This document shows positions 32,159-44,300 of a DNA stretch of 64,000 nt, piece after piece. Origin of the DNA: Notamacropus eugenii (Eukaryota > Chordata > Mammalia > Diprotodontia > Macropodidae); NCBI RefSeq assembly GCF_028372415.1, contig NC_092875.1:189873522-189937521 (forward strand), given 5' to 3'. The position numbers were made by a program, and so were the translations under genes. Every line of letters begins with the position of its first letter. Within the stretch, counting starts at the first letter, position 1. Under the pieces are notes generated by a model that saw only the letters and a program-made list of their open reading frames with translations, ran no database searches and was not told the origin of the DNA.

Positions 32159-33185
32159 GGATGGAAGGTATCCCAGCTTCCATTCAAGGTGAGATGGGGG
32201 AATAGGGGAAAGAACTGAACACTAATCATACTTGGATCCCCTAAGAAAGAGGAGGATGCCATAGCCATATTCCTGGGCCAAAGCAATTTTCCAATAATAG
32301 GAGAACACATAAGCAGATACAATAGTTTATATAGTTCCCTAGAACTAATATAGACAAACCCTTAATGCAAATGCAAGCCCAGACAAGGACCAGTCTCATG
32401 TGGGATATTCATTCTCCATGGAGCCCTAAATCTATTACGAGTGGGACTAAACTTCCACTTTATCTCTACACATATATTAAAAATGTATTATGTAATAGAA
32501 CTTTCATTCCTATAATATGTTGCCTCCTAAGGTGAGTGAGTTCGTTGATAAGTTCTGTTGTGTTGCTAAAAACTCAATGATATAACCTATTTATATTTCA
32601 TAATATAGACCTCCTAAATGATGTCAGTTTGAAGGTAGAGATACTTTTTGAAATTTTATTTGGTGGCAACTTCCAAATATGAGAATATGCACTTCAGATC
32701 TCCCAAACTACACACCTAAGAGAAGAATCATATGTCACTACAACCATAATTCCTTATTGTTCAACTCAGGATCTTACAAGACTTTCTCACTTCTTACAGT
32801 GGCCCTCCAAACTCTTCAAGCTTTAAAGAATTAAGACTCTGTTTAATGCAATGACCAACCATAATTCCAGAGGACTGATGATGAATACTACCCACTTCCT
32901 GACAGAGAAGTGATGGACTTCAGACAGAGCATGATACATACATTTTTTTGGACATGACATGGCCAATGTGGAAATTTGATTCACTTGACTATGCATATTT
33001 CTTACAAAGGTTTTCTTTTTCTTTCTTAATATATTGCAAGAGGAAGTGAGAATGAAAGAAAATAAATTCTTGTTCACTGAAAAAGTTAATCTACCTGCAC
33101 GGAGGTATTTTACAAATTCTCTCAAATATATGCCAAATTCTCTTATACTATGTTCGTAGGTAAGACAAAGATATGTGGGCTAAAC
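32159..33185. other. No recognised feature
   Basis: About 1 kb with no gene and no confidently named repeat. Confidence 0.4.
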
Positions 33186-33189
33186 ACAG

Positions 33190-33358
33190 TTGATTCTGGA
33201 ACTGGTCAAATGACCATACTCAACGTCACCTGGAAAGAGGGTAGTAGAGTTCCCCAAAGATCTGTTCTTCAGTATGTATTGTTTGATATTTTTATTAAAA
33301 TATCAATGACTGATAAAACACATAAATGGCATGCTCACCAAATTTTTAGATGACACAT

Positions 33359-33360
<2 letters not shown>
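33190..33360 (+). pseudogene. CR1/L3 LINE reverse transcriptase scrap
   Basis: 'gttccccaaagatctgttct' with 'tttgatatttttattaaaat', then 'catgctcaccaaatttttag' and 'atgacacat', correspond to the region before the catalytic Asp-Asp of CR1/L3 reverse transcriptase. It is truncated by a CT repeat. Confidence 0.5.

Positions 33361-33424
<64 letters not shown>
33361..33424. repeat. (CT)n microsatellite
   Basis: 32 uninterrupted CT units. Confidence 0.97.
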
Positions 33425-33429
<5 letters not shown>

Positions 33430-33784
33430 ATTATGTCAGGATTCAAAAATATCTTACAGATTAGAACAATGGGTCAAGTAACATAAGATCAAATTTTATA
33501 CTTTTTTATCAATTTTTTTTCTCCACTGATTGTGAAGCACTACATTTGGACTCTAACATCACAGTGCCCATTGGGTAACATGAAGAACATGAGAAAGTAG
33601 AAAAAGTACTAAAGAAAGCAATAACCAGAAAAGCAGCTAGGCTAGACCAAGACTAGACAAAGCACATCTATCCTGGAGCCAACACAGTCTTGAGGTCACA
33701 GAAAGATTGATTCTCAAAATATCTTAATGATATAAATCTTTTCCCCATGAGAAAACTCTGAGGAAAACTCCACTGAGAAAACAT
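33425..33784. other. No recognised feature
   Basis: No gene or named repeat. Confidence 0.35.
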
Positions 33785-33905
33785 TCTATTCAATTCAACA
33801 AGCATTTATTAAGCAACTACTATGAACATTGTTCTAGGTTCTGGGAATACAAAAACCATAATAAAATAGTCTCTGGCTCTAAGGAGTCTACATTTGACTA
33901 GTTCG
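33785..33905 (+). repeat. L2-family fragment
   Basis: 'acaagcatttattaagcaac', 'cattgttctaggttctggga', 'ggctctaaggagtctacatt'. Confidence 0.75.
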
Positions 33906-33999
33906 ATGGTGACTCATGAGTTAGAGGCATTTTTGATGATAATATGAGAAGGAAGATCTCCACAGATGAAAAATATGTAATAGATCATATCTATATATA

Positions 34000-34680
34000 A
34001 TTAATTGGTTAAAAGGTGAAGAGACTACAAGATCCCACTGTACCTTTTATTTGTTAATTATAAGGAAATATTTGATTTAGTAAACCAAAATGCCTCCTAA
34101 AAGCCTCTCCTCCAACAAGGCGCATCACATACATATGCTAAAATCAAGTAAGATTTCTTGAAAAATGTAAGAAAAGATATAACTGCTTATCAGCTATCTC
34201 CCTTGATTATCATTAAGCCAGGCATAAAAGAGGAAGATATGCTCATAGAAGGTGTTGCCACTGTCATAGAGGATATCCAACACAGAGTGTTAATCAAAGA
34301 GGGATTTCCTATAAATGATGAGATCCTCCAATGTGCTCCTGTTTGTAGATGATATCCTAGTTGTACCCATATCCAGAACATTGTTGAATGTCCTAAATGA
34401 GATCAATAATTGCTCAAATATAATCCAACTATACAAACAGGAAAAATCAAGTAGATGAGGAATCTTATCACCCATACTATTGTAAGTACGCGAATGGACA
34501 GTGAATAGGGCTAGTCCCTCAGTACAAATATCTCTGACAGACAATTCAGATGATCAATGAACTGATCCCAAAACTGAATAAGTATGATAGTGAACTGAAC
34601 TGACTTTGGGAAATTATGCAATATGCTCCCACTTGACCTCAAGTTACTTCTGAAAATATCTTTATCATCATTCTTCTGAT
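34000..34680 (+). pseudogene. RTE-clade LINE reverse transcriptase, decayed
   Basis: Frames give 'MKNVRKDITAYQLSPLIIIK' then 'PGIKEEDML', 'FATVIEDIQ'-like 'GVATVIEDIQHRVL', and, after a frameshift, 'LFVDDILVV' at about 34339-34365. These fit the fingers/palm of a RTE-type reverse transcriptase, with the Asp-Asp pair of the active site still readable. Stops and frame changes show that it is dead. It covers the part of the gene that the other RTE copies in the window lack. Confidence 0.6.
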
Positions 34681-34734
34681 CATGCTGCATAGAAACAAAT
34701 CAGTTCTAAAGAATTAAAACTGCAGTTCACCCAA

Positions 34735-34860
34735 AGGGCAATGAATGAATGAATAGATGGATGGATGGATAGATGAAGCATTTACTAAGCACTTATGTGC
34801 ACTATTATGTACAAATCAGTGTTCCAAGCATTAGAGATACAGATAGAAATGATGTGAATG
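34735..34860 (+). repeat. L2-family fragment with (GATG)n at its start
   Basis: 'atgaatgaatgaatagatgg' grades into 'gaagcatttactaagcactt' and 'cagtgttccaagcattagag'. Confidence 0.65.
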
Positions 34861-35164
34861 AAGAGCAAATAAAGAAGTACACTATGATATTGAGAAAGCA
34901 ACAATATACTGCCCAAAGAAAGAACTGTATAGGAGAGACCATCAGAGAGGTACAAGACTAGAAAAGATGGCAGAGCATTCTTACAGTCAGGACAAAGTAT
35001 AACCAATGAGTAAAAGAGCTAGAAGAAGGCTCTCAGCACATTTGAGAGGACTCCCTATGGAGGATTCAGGGGAGGAAAGCAATAAGGTTGCGCAAGATGA
35101 AAAGTCCTGAGTGGGATAGGAGCAATACTGTTGGAAGGAGTACTCATGCTGACGAGACCACAGA

Positions 35165-35330
35165 ACCACAGAAATTTAAATGTCAAGTCACACATTTGGG
35201 TTCAAAAAATCTACTTCACAACTTCAAGACAAGGGAGAAAAGACTATACAAAAGTCTGGCTGGAAAAGACCTGGATATTTTAATGTATTGCAGACTCTAT
35301 ATGCATCAATAATGTGAAACCCCCTGGGAT
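35165..35330 (+). repeat. CR1/L3 LINE, first segment
   Basis: 'atttaaatgtcaagtcacac', 'atttgggttcaaaaaatcta' and 'gctggaaaagacctggatat' are CR1/L3-like. The same element appears to continue at 35895-36400 after SINE insertions. Confidence 0.65.
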
Positions 35331-35375
35331 CTTAAGTTTAGTGATGAGGAGGAGGAGGACGACAACGATATGTTC

Positions 35376-35586
35376 ATGTTCAGTTGTTTTGTCAGTTATA
35401 TTTGACCCCATTTGGCGTTTTCTTGTCAAAGATTTTGGAGTAATTTGCCTTTTCTTTGTCCAGCTCATTTTACAGATGAGGAAACTGAGGCAAACAGGGT
35501 TACATGGCTAGTCTCTGAGGCCAGGTTTGAAGTCAGGTCTTCCTGACTCCAGGAACTCTTATTTACTGTGCCATCTAGCTGCCCCA
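35376..35586 (-). repeat. CORE-SINE with RTE-type tail, antisense
   Basis: 'accccatttggcgttttctt', 'acagatgaggaaactgaggc', 'aagtcaggtcttcctgactc', 'gtgccatctagctgcccc'. Confidence 0.9.
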
Positions 35587-35644
35587 AAAATAATGGTGCT
35601 AGAAGTTATCATTAGTAATGATGATGATAATAGTAATAATAAAA

Positions 35645-35888
35645 AATAGTTTTTATAAAATTCTTTAAGGTTTGCAAAGTGCTTTACAAATATTATCTCA
35701 TTTTATCTGTACAACTATCCTGGGAGGCAAGTGCTGTTATTATCCCCATTTCACAGATGAAGAAACTGAAGGAAATAGCCATTGCCCAATGTCATACACA
35801 TAATAAATGCCTAAGGCCAGATTTTTAATGCTGGTCTTTCTGAGATCAGATCCAATGCTCTGTCCACTTGCACCACTTTACTGCCACT
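35645..35888 (-). repeat. MIR-like SINE, antisense
   Basis: 'taaggtttgcaaagtgcttt', 'tatctcattttatctgtaca', 'tatccccatttcacagatga' and 'gctggtctttctgagatcag'. Confidence 0.85.
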
Positions 35889-35894
35889 GTCCAA

Positions 35895-36405
35895 GACTAG
35901 GGAAAGTAATGATGTCTGTCCAGGTCAGCTTATTTCAAAAGTATTGTGCTTAATCCTGGGTTCCACCTGGTGGAAAAGATAGAAAATATCCAAAAATATC
36001 CAAAGGAGGGAAATCAGTTCTGGCAATGGGCCTTAAGTTCATTTTCTATGAAGATCCTTTGAAGGGTTTGGGGATATTTAATCTGGAAAAGAAAAGTCAA
36101 GAAGAATATGACTGGTATCTTCAGAAAGCAATAGACTTGGTTTTTTTGACCCCAGAGGACAGTGAGTTGCAGTTGTAATAAGGCAAATTTAAGATTGAGG
36201 AAAATCTTTGTAATTATTAGAGCTTTCCAAAAGTAGAATGAGTTGCCTTAAGAGTAATAAGCCCTCCCCACCCCTTATTAAAGGTCTTCAAGGGAAGGAT
36301 AAATTTCTACTTGTTTGCTATATGGTAGAAGGGAATCTCATACTGATCTGACCTGGACTAACTGGTTTCTGAGGTCTCTTCTCACTCTGTGATTCTGTGG
36401 TTTCC
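35895..36405 (+). repeat. CR1/L3 LINE, second segment and 3' end
   Basis: 'tcctgggttccacctggtgg', 'gggatatttaatctggaaaa', 'gactggtatcttcagaaagc', 'gaggtctcttctcactctgt' and 'gattctgtgg' follow CR1/L3 order to the 3' terminus. Confidence 0.7.
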
Positions 36406-36828
36406 TGAAATAAGCAGATTGAAATGTCCATGCCTGGAGAACTAGGATTGCATTTTGCCAACAGAATAAGGAAGGGAAAGAGAAGGATTATGCCCTTTAA
36501 ACTAGAAGATCCTCTTGAATATTATGTTTTGTTTCCTAACATTGGCCTTAACCCATTTAAACTCTCCCTGAGGGTCATGATAAATATTCTGCACTATTAC
36601 AATTTATTTGACACAAGCTGGACCAGAAAGTGAAGGGTGATGGGGTGAAGTAGAAATCTGGCTTTCCTCAACTCCTGGTTCCTGGGTATTCTTTTGTGTT
36701 GTGGCTTCTGATTGCCTGTGAACACTTAGCATTTAAGACTTCAATCTTTAGTTCTGTCAGTAGTGACTACACAACAGAACTTTATGACTCAAGAAATATA
36801 AGTAGTGTTATTAGTCTGATGAATGTCC
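36406..36828. other. No recognised feature
   Basis: No gene or named repeat identified. Confidence 0.4.
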
Positions 36829-36829
36829 C

Positions 36830-37115
36830 CATGCCTAGAACACGCATTCCTTCTTCACCTTCTCCTTTTACATTTCCTGGCTTCCTTCACGGCACAGTTA
36901 GGTGCTATCTCCCACACACAATATTTTCTGATCTCTCTTATTTTTAATGATTTCTACTTTGTAGATGCTTTGCATTGAATTATCTGAACATACATCATAT
37001 CCCTTCTGGTAGAGCATAGGCTCCTTGGGGAGCACTGTCTTGGTATCCTCAGAACATGGCCTAGTTATCCCAAACTAAAGTAAATACTTAATAAATGTAT
37101 ACTGAATTAAATGAA
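36830..37115 (+). repeat. L2 LINE 3' region
   Basis: 'ggtgctatctcccacacaca', 'gagcataggctccttgggga' and 'agtaaatacttaataaatgt' give L2 order. Confidence 0.7.
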
Positions 37116-37119
37116 TTTA

Positions 37120-37390
37120 AGTCAAGGGACCTGGCTGCAAATCTTGACTATGTCACTTACTAGCTGCCTAACCTTGAAGAAATCACATTACCATTCTGAA
37201 TCCATGGAGGATATAGGTCATCTAGTCAAATCCCCTCATTTTACATATGAGGAAACCTAGGACCAAGGAGGTTAAATTATTTACCCAGATTCACTCAGCT
37301 AGTAAGTATGAGGAGTAGCATTCAAACTCATTTCTTCCTGATTTCTAGGATACTACACAGCTGTTCCGTCCCTGATCCAGGTAAGCAGGA
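37120..37390. repeat. Two MIR-like SINE fragments, opposite orientation
   Basis: A + strand scrap ('ttactagctgcctaaccttg') at 37125-37200 is followed by a minus-strand MIR at 37200-37385 ('aatcccctcattttacatat', 'attcactcagctagtaagta'). Confidence 0.7.
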
Positions 37391-38024
37391 GAAAGCCCTT
37401 CAGTAACTCAGAGATGGCTCCCAGGCATGGGTACATACTTCTCAATGTTCTTGACACACACACATGGGTAATCTAGGGTTGACTTAAGCTTACTGAGTGC
37501 TGAAAGTATTCCAAATACCAGATACCATGCAGGGGACTCACTTCACAAATGCTTCAATAATTCAAAAATCTATAATTCCATGGGTATAAATATGCTTTCT
37601 TCATTCTCCTACTTAGAATTGCAGTCTCTTCCTCCACATCTTGGTGGATAGTCTTCATGAGCCATGGCTGAAAAAATTACTCCTCTTTGGTCAGATGAGT
37701 CTCTCATGACTTAGCTAGGATGGTCAGCTAGCAGACATACAATTCATCATGAGGTTTGTACTCAAAGCCAACTTGGTAGGCCTTGCCCAGAGCTTTGGCC
37801 CTCCAATGGCTTTCAAGAAACCAGGGCCATCTCGATGCCTCAGGACAGTAGGACTTTAGTTGAAGAAGAGGGAATGCACAGAAATATTCTAATTGTGTAA
37901 TTGTGAAAAAAAAGGATTTCACAAGTATTACAAAGTAAGGAAGCAAGGTAATGCTTCAAGACAGCTGGTAATGCTGTAGCTGTAAGTTGAAAATTATATG
38001 ATCCCATTGACTATTATTATATCC
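37391..38024. other. No recognised feature
   Basis: No gene or named repeat. A short CACA run lies at about 37454-37463. Confidence 0.4.
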
Positions 38025-38350
38025 AGAAAGGTTCTTAGAGATCATAAAATCCAACCTTCTCATTTCAAAGATTTTAAGAAATTGAAGCTTAGGTGATGGA
38101 AAAAGAAAAATGATGTATGTAAAATTGGAGAGGGTTCTTTTTTCCAATGGAACCTTAAAAGTCAAATAAGAATATGAATAAATGTGGAAGGTAACATTTA
38201 AATAAAGCCACCACAACTTATAATGCAACTTCACATATATTATTAGAAAATAGTCTAAGTAACTTTACTAACATCCCATTATTTGTGGCAGAGCCGGCCC
38301 AGAACTCAGCTAATCATTTTCAGGGCAGTGTTCTTTCCACTATACAATGT
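38025..38350 (-). repeat. MIR-like SINE, antisense, interrupted
   Basis: 'aaaatccaaccttctcattt' at the left and 'cagaactcagctaatcattt' plus 'tgttctttccactatacaat' at the right fit one reversed MIR, separated by about 130 bp of other AT-rich sequence. Confidence 0.55.
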
Positions 38351-39485
38351 TATTTTCCCCTGTAAATGGAAGGTTTATTTTAGTGCATCTGTCATAAGGA
38401 GAAAGCCAATTAATCCATCTCAAAGAATACTCTCTCTTTCCTTAAAATATCTAGGCAGTTATCTAATTCCAAATCTATTCTCACACTATTTAAAGGTTCA
38501 GAGTCCAAAATAGAGAACTAAATGAAAAAATATAGTATGAATTTAATATGCCTGAATTATGTTTCTTTCCTGTTAGACTTAGACAATAGAAGCAAAAATC
38601 TGATGGAGTACCTCTGAAAGGGCTATATGTAGGGCCACTTCAACATGGGCAAGGGAAAATGGAGAACAGTCAGCTCAGGACTATCCCTGCCCAAGCACTC
38701 TTGTGTAAATCATTTGGATATTTCAAGTGGACATTGTTTTGTGACCTGAATTCTCCACAGAGCTACTACATTTTTACATTTCATTCTAACAGCATAGATG
38801 CAGCCTACATGAATGCAACAGAGATGTAATTCTCCCCAGGAGGGTGGCCTCAACTGTGTTGGTTGGAGATGTGATTGCCAATTCTTCTACACACTAAAAT
38901 AGCAGCATAACCTATTACACACACATTTGTTATCTGGCACAGAGATAGAATAATCTACTCAGAGAAACAGAAATGGCAACAGATCATAAGCATTCTGGAA
39001 AGGCCATAAACCTGTTGGTTTTGTCCTCAGGGGAAACCCTGGACAGATTCTGGGTAAACACTTAATGAACTTTATAAAAGAAAAATCACTGCACTGAAAT
39101 CATAGTGTCTTTGGTGTCTTTTCTAGATAAGCTGCAAATAGTCCACTCAAATGAGGCACAATTATTATATAATGTTCTCTCCACTCTAAAAAAAATAAAT
39201 CTCTAAGATAATCTTGCAGGTAGATTTTTTAAAAAAATAATGACTTACGACACTAAGACATGTCTCAGGCAACCTCCCTGATCTCTAAAACCAAGCATTG
39301 TTTTCCACTTTTGTTCAAAGTTTTAATTTTGCTTTTAAAAAATCCTATGAGTTTATACTGATTTTCTCCTTTCTCTAGCTAATGGATAGGAAATCTGGAT
39401 GAGTTCTGTTCTCAAGGAGGCAGTTAGATAGAAAACAAAATTTGAATGAAAAGTGGACAATAACATTTAAATAATAACACCTTAT
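38351..39485. other. Long stretch with no recognised repeat or gene
   Basis: About 1.1 kb, apparently single-copy. Confidence 0.4.
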
Positions 39486-39489
39486 GTTC

Positions 39490-39850
39490 AATTTTTAGTG
39501 CCAAGAATTCACACAGAGATTGAGAGCTAAAATGGGGCCTTAAAAATGATTGTGTAAAACATACAAGAACTCAGAGGCTTAGAAGACCTGAGTGACCTTC
39601 CCAAGGCCACATAGATAGTGACAGAAGACACAATTCAGACCCAGGTCCACTGGATCTTTCCATAATATAATACAATCTTTTCAAAGTGCATTCAAATACC
39701 TACATTATCTCATATGATCTTCACAATAAGTTCTAAGTTATCAGTATATGGCATATACAGTATATAAGTTGACAGATTAATTATTATTAAGACTATTGAA
39801 AACAAAATCTCAGAGAGTAACTTGCCCAAAGTCACATGATCTCTACCATG
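39490..39850 (-). repeat. Two degenerate MIR-like SINEs, antisense
   Basis: First: 'gagtgaccttcccaaggcca', 'ttcagacccaggtccactgg'. Second from about 39680: 'tacattatctcatatgatct', 'cttgcccaaagtcacatga'. Confidence 0.6.
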
Positions 39851-40560
39851 GAGTCATTTATTAAGTGTCTAGTAGTTAAAACCCAAACAGAGCATTTTAT
39901 ATTTTATCCTAGAAGTGATAAGAAATCAGTGGGGTTAATTGAATGGGGAAGGGGTGGGGAAATGGTTGATAAAGTCACACTTTCACATTAGGAAGATTAG
40001 TTTGACAGCTTCGTGTAGTGACTGCAGTTGGGAGAGACTGGAGGCAGAAAGACTAACTAGCAGGCTATTGATAAGATTTATGATAGCCACAAGGTGATCA
40101 GGTTGGTACCAAGATGGTGGCAGTTTTGGGGGTAAAAAGGAGTAGATACATACTAGAAATGTTAAGAAGGTGAGAAGACCTAACAACTGATTGGATATGG
40201 GGGGGGGGGGCGGGGAGAGATAATAAAGCATTAACATCCAGGTTGCAAACCTGGTAAACTGAAAGGGTGGTGGTACACTTGACAATTCTAGGAAAATCAG
40301 GAAGAGGGAAGGGTTTGGAGAAAAGTTAACAAGTTCAGTTTTGGAGATATTGATTTTAGAATGTCTAAAACACATCCAGTTCAAACTGTCATGAGGCAAT
40401 TAGAGATGTGAGACCAGAGGTCAGGAGAGAAGTCAAGGCTGGATAAGCAGATACAGTAAACATCAACATAGAAATGACTGTTGAAACCATGGGAGGTAGT
40501 GAGAACAGAACTTTAGGGAAGATCCATAGTTAGTGGGCTAGAGCAGAACTCATCTCCTTA
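39851..40560 (+). repeat. L2 LINE fragment, long
   Basis: 'ttttatcctagaagtgataa', 'acattaggaagattagtttg', 'gggagagactggaggcagaa', 'gttcagttttggagatattg' and 'gaggtcaggagagaagtcaa' are in the order of the L2 3' part. A 12-G run at 40199-40210 has arisen inside it. Confidence 0.75.
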
Positions 40561-41810
40561 CTTTTTGTTTTGTGTCTCTCCTTTAACGAAATATGATTAA
40601 ATTTGATCTAGAAATGAAAATTAGGGGTTTATGTGTCATTTGTGAAGACTAATTTGAATGTCACTAGCATGGAAATCATATCACTTTTAGAAAATTTTAT
40701 GGATTTGTCACTAAAAAGAAACATAAATTATATCACATAACTACAAATATATGAGCATTACTCACTGGCAAAAGGAGCTGAGAAAGCAAAAGATCATCCA
40801 AGTATTGTTTTTCAAACCTGAATTAGTAATGTATAATCATGTCAAAATATCTGGTACTTAATATCCTTGAAACACTGCATTTGGAGAGCTTATATGGGCT
40901 CAAGGCTACATTTACGATGGAAAATCACTTAGACTCATAAATCCAAACAGAATAATTTGGGTCACTGCAAGTGAGACTACCTTTATGTAGAAAGCAAAGC
41001 TGACAAAAGACACATTAGTTTTGGAAAACAAGGCGCAATATCCACTAAGACTGAGGTGTATAGGTACCAGTGTTGGGCAGATGCCTACACACTGTAAATC
41101 ACATGGCAACAAGGGATAATACCAAGTTTTTTTATCTTTCAGCTTCACTAGAAAATTTCCACATATCATTTTGTAGAAAACAAATTATTCTTTGATGAAA
41201 CATTCATCTGAGAGATAGAAACAGCAGAAAATGTCAGCTAGCTAAAACGGCCATTTTCAGCCTGGGTACAGCTGGAACTAAAGTGGCTAGATCACTCATA
41301 CAAAGCAGTATTCTAGGATAGGGCTTCCAAACAGAAATAAGACTTGGTCATTTTCAGAGAATTAGCCTGGTAGATAATCCAAGTTAGTGCCACACCACTC
41401 CACTCCACCACCCATAAACCCTTCTATGTGGTTTGCTGTGATTCCCATCAAGGAGGAAGGACAGTACCTCCCTTAGATTTAGAGGCTTTATTGTCAGCAA
41501 CCTTCCCATCCATCTTGAGATTTCAAGAGGAAAAAAGTAGCTCCTTTTCATGAAAAAGATGGGTATCCCTGCCCTGAGGTATATTTTCTTCAAAGGATCA
41601 CCTAAACACAGAAATTATAGGATGTGACTACATAATATGAAAACATCTTTTTAAAAAAAAATTAGCAAGATTATAATCACATATTAAGAGCTAATATTTG
41701 CCCCTATACTGATTTCTCCTCCAAGTTATTTTACTTTTCATTGTTCTTGTACTCAAAATCATTTTGAAGTTGCACTCTATAAATAGATGATGAAATGAAA
41801 TTCTGTTTTT
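40561..41810. other. Long stretch with no recognised repeat or gene
   Basis: About 1.25 kb, apparently single-copy. No coding exon is evident on either strand. Confidence 0.4.
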
Positions 41811-41814
41811 TTAC

Positions 41815-42000
41815 TTCATTCAAAAAGCATTTGCACAGTCTACCATGTGCAAAGTTGTGCTAGACACTATAGAGAACAAAGAAAAATAAGATGTGGTTCC
41901 TGCTCTCAAAAGTTTGCAGCGTAGCAGAGATTATCTATAGACACAAAAGATTATTGTATAAGGTAGAGTGTAAAGGTGCAATAAGACAGGCATAAAGATC
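41815..42000 (+). repeat. L2-family fragment
   Basis: 'tcaaaaagcatttgcacagt', 'aaagttgtgctagacactat', 'gtggttcctgctctcaaaag'. Confidence 0.65.
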
Positions 42001-42054
42001 CCTAAGTTCATGCCATACAAATAATAGTTGTAGGAACTGGCGGTGTTCCTGGAC

Positions 42055-42285
42055 AACAGAACACTTGGGAAAGGGGTATGATAGTTATATTCAAGTACTT
42101 GAAGGGCTTCCCTGTAGGAGAGGTATTCCACTTCTGCTTACTTCCACCTCCTCAAGATGAAATAGATGGAGGAAGAGGATGTAGGCATATCTACATTTAA
42201 CACTAAAAAGTAAACATGTATTTACAAACTGGAAAGAGTTTAAAGGTCCATTCTCTAAATGTCAAAAAAAAATGCAATGGTTGTT
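42055..42285 (+). repeat. CR1/L3 LINE, first segment
   Basis: 'tatgatagttatattcaagt' with 'acttgaagggcttccctgta' is CR1/L3. It continues at 42670 after an L2 insertion. Confidence 0.6.
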
Positions 42286-42289
42286 GTGA

Positions 42290-42665
42290 ATAGGCAAATT
42301 CAATTTCATAAACATTTTAAGTGCCTACTATTTGCCAGGCACTGTTCTAAGCACTGGGAACACAAAAAGGGGCAAAAGGTAGTACCTGCTCTCAAAGAGC
42401 TTACAAGCTAATGGGGGAGACAATGTGCAAACAAATATATACAAAGCAAGTGATTCACAGGATATATAGGGAATAATTAAGACACTAATTAAGAGGGGAA
42501 GGTTTCTTGTAGAAAGTGGGATGTTAGTTGGCACTTAAAGGAAGTCAAGGGGGTCAGTAGTAGGAGTAGAAGAGGGAGAAAATTCCAGGTATGAGAGACA
42601 AAGCAAATGCCCAGAACGAAGTGGAGAGATTGAGGGTTTTGTTCATGGAACAGCCAGGAGGTCAA
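42290..42665 (+). repeat. L2 LINE fragment
   Basis: 'gtgcctactatttgccaggc', 'actgttctaagcactgggaa', 'ctgctctcaaagagcttaca' and 'gttggcacttaaaggaagtc'. Confidence 0.8.
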
Positions 42666-42669
42666 TGTT

Positions 42670-42870
42670 AAATTGAAATTTGTATAAGAAAAAATTTCCT
42701 AGCAATTAGAATTATCTAAAAATGGAATGGGTTGCCTTGACAGATAGTGAGTTCCCTGTCCTTGGGGGTCTTGCAGCAAAGGCTCACTTATAATGAATGG
42801 ATGTTACAAAGGAGATTCTTATTTACATAAAGATTGGACAAGATGGCCTCTGAGATTCTATGAAAATGCA
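42670..42870 (+). repeat. CR1/L3 LINE 3' end
   Basis: 'atttcctagcaattagaatt', 'aatgggttgccttgacagat', 'gagttccctgtccttggggg' and 'aagatggcctctgagattct' complete the CR1 copy begun at 42055. Confidence 0.75.
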
Positions 42871-44099
42871 ATGGTTGTTCAGAAGCACATGTTGTGCCTC
42901 CAAAATCCATCTCAAATTTAATAAAATTTTAGATCACTTTTTTGATTTGTTCTATACTTCCTAATGCATAAGCATATGTAAACATAAGATAATTTCAAAG
43001 AACAGTGTCATTCAGGAGAAAGCATAGTGAGACATAGACCCACTGAGCTCGTTTAAATTACATGAGAATATTTTCATTCACAAGCTTTGCAAATATGAAA
43101 CTATCCCTTTCTGTCTATTGTTAAGATGTCTTGGTACACTATCCCTAAAAAAGGTTTAGATTAGTTGTTCTAAATGAGCAAACTGCAGCAAAATGTACTA
43201 GCTTCCAAAGTACAATCTGTTGAAAGTAACTTAAAAACAGACTAAACCCCAGCAGTGGGATCTGGAAATTTCAGCTCACATGAAATATTTCCTCACAAAT
43301 ATCAAATGTGACTAGAATAGTTTTATGGCCTGATTTAACATATTCTTGATAAAAAAAAATAATAAATTCTACAAGCTGGAGAACTGTTTCAAAACACCCT
43401 GGTGCACTGATAGCCATGTATTATTGTCTGAAGTATAAAGAGGGCATAGCGGCCTGTTGGAAATCTAGCAATAGACCTCATTAGTTAAGTTTGAAAACAT
43501 TTTCCATTATGGCATAATAAAATGGTAGCAGGTAGCATTTAAAACCACCAGAATTAAACCATAAAACTACCAAATAACGGACAATGGCTTGCGGTTTCGT
43601 TTAAGAGAGGAGAGCTTAACTTTAAAATCTTCCACCAGTTTGGTGTATAGGTAGAAATATGGATGACTGCTCTGCTAACCCTTCATTTTGTGGAATTTCA
43701 AAATAGCAATTGGTAACTACATTGTTACCTTACTCATTTGATTCAGTAGCTGTTTGCGTTAAAGTAGCCACATTCATTAAATGCCTACTATGCGCTCAGC
43801 ATTCTACAGCAGCTGCTTCTGTCTTAGCCATGCCTCCCCCAGTTTTACCTCTACACTGTCAATCGCTTCCTGCTGCCTTCAATACCTCCCTCGCACCCCC
43901 AGATTCTGTTGGCAGACACAGCCACTTCCTTTGCCTTGCCTGGAGTGGGAGGACTTACTCCCCAAAGCTTCAGAACACAGACGCACACAGAACCGGACAG
44001 CTACTGTGGGGACTTTCTCTAAAGTCTCTAACGCACAGCCAGCCTCTAGCTTCCATATGTTTTTTCTCAGGTTTGGAAACCAAAACAGCTCTGAACAAG
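42871..44099. other. Repeat-free upstream flank of RBM24
   Basis: No interspersed repeat recognised. It rises in GC content from about 43780. Together with the CpG island it is the likely proximal regulatory region of RBM24. The overlapping open frames at 43710-44173 show no protein character, and I do not call them genes. Confidence 0.5.
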
Positions 44100-44281
44100 G
44101 CTCTGCCCTCCACGCCCCAGTTTCTGCTATGAGGATGAGGCCGGGTCGTGAAACCGTGGCTCGAGACGAGTGAGAGCAGCCAGTACAGAGCGCGAACCCG
44201 CCCCTCCATCATCCCCGACTCTGCCCTGCGCTCGCTTCCCGAGCCAAGCCCGGGCAGCTAGAGAGAGCGCAGGAGGAGAAG

Positions 44282-44300
44282 CAGCTGTTCGCAACAGCTG
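44282..44300. promoter_or_regulatory. Palindromic pair of CAGCTG E-boxes
   Basis: CAGCTGTT at 44282-44289 and AACAGCTG at 44293-44300 form a perfect inverted repeat around a 3-base spacer. Both contain the E-box core CAGCTG, favoured by myogenic bHLH factors. A third E-box, CAGGTG, lies at 44321-44326. RBM24/Seb4 has been reported as a direct MyoD target in Xenopus, so the placement suits the gene. Binding here is inferred. Confidence 0.5.

Noticed and set aside
1-43000. Exons of neighbouring genes (in human the locus lies between STMND1 and CAP2)
   Set aside because: No segment reads as a stathmin-like or CAP-like exon on either strand. Small or untranslated exons cannot be excluded by eye.
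43710-44173. Overlapping + strand open frames of 130-140 codons upstream of RBM24
   Set aside because: They overlap in different phases, have no domain or codon character and are best explained by rising GC content.
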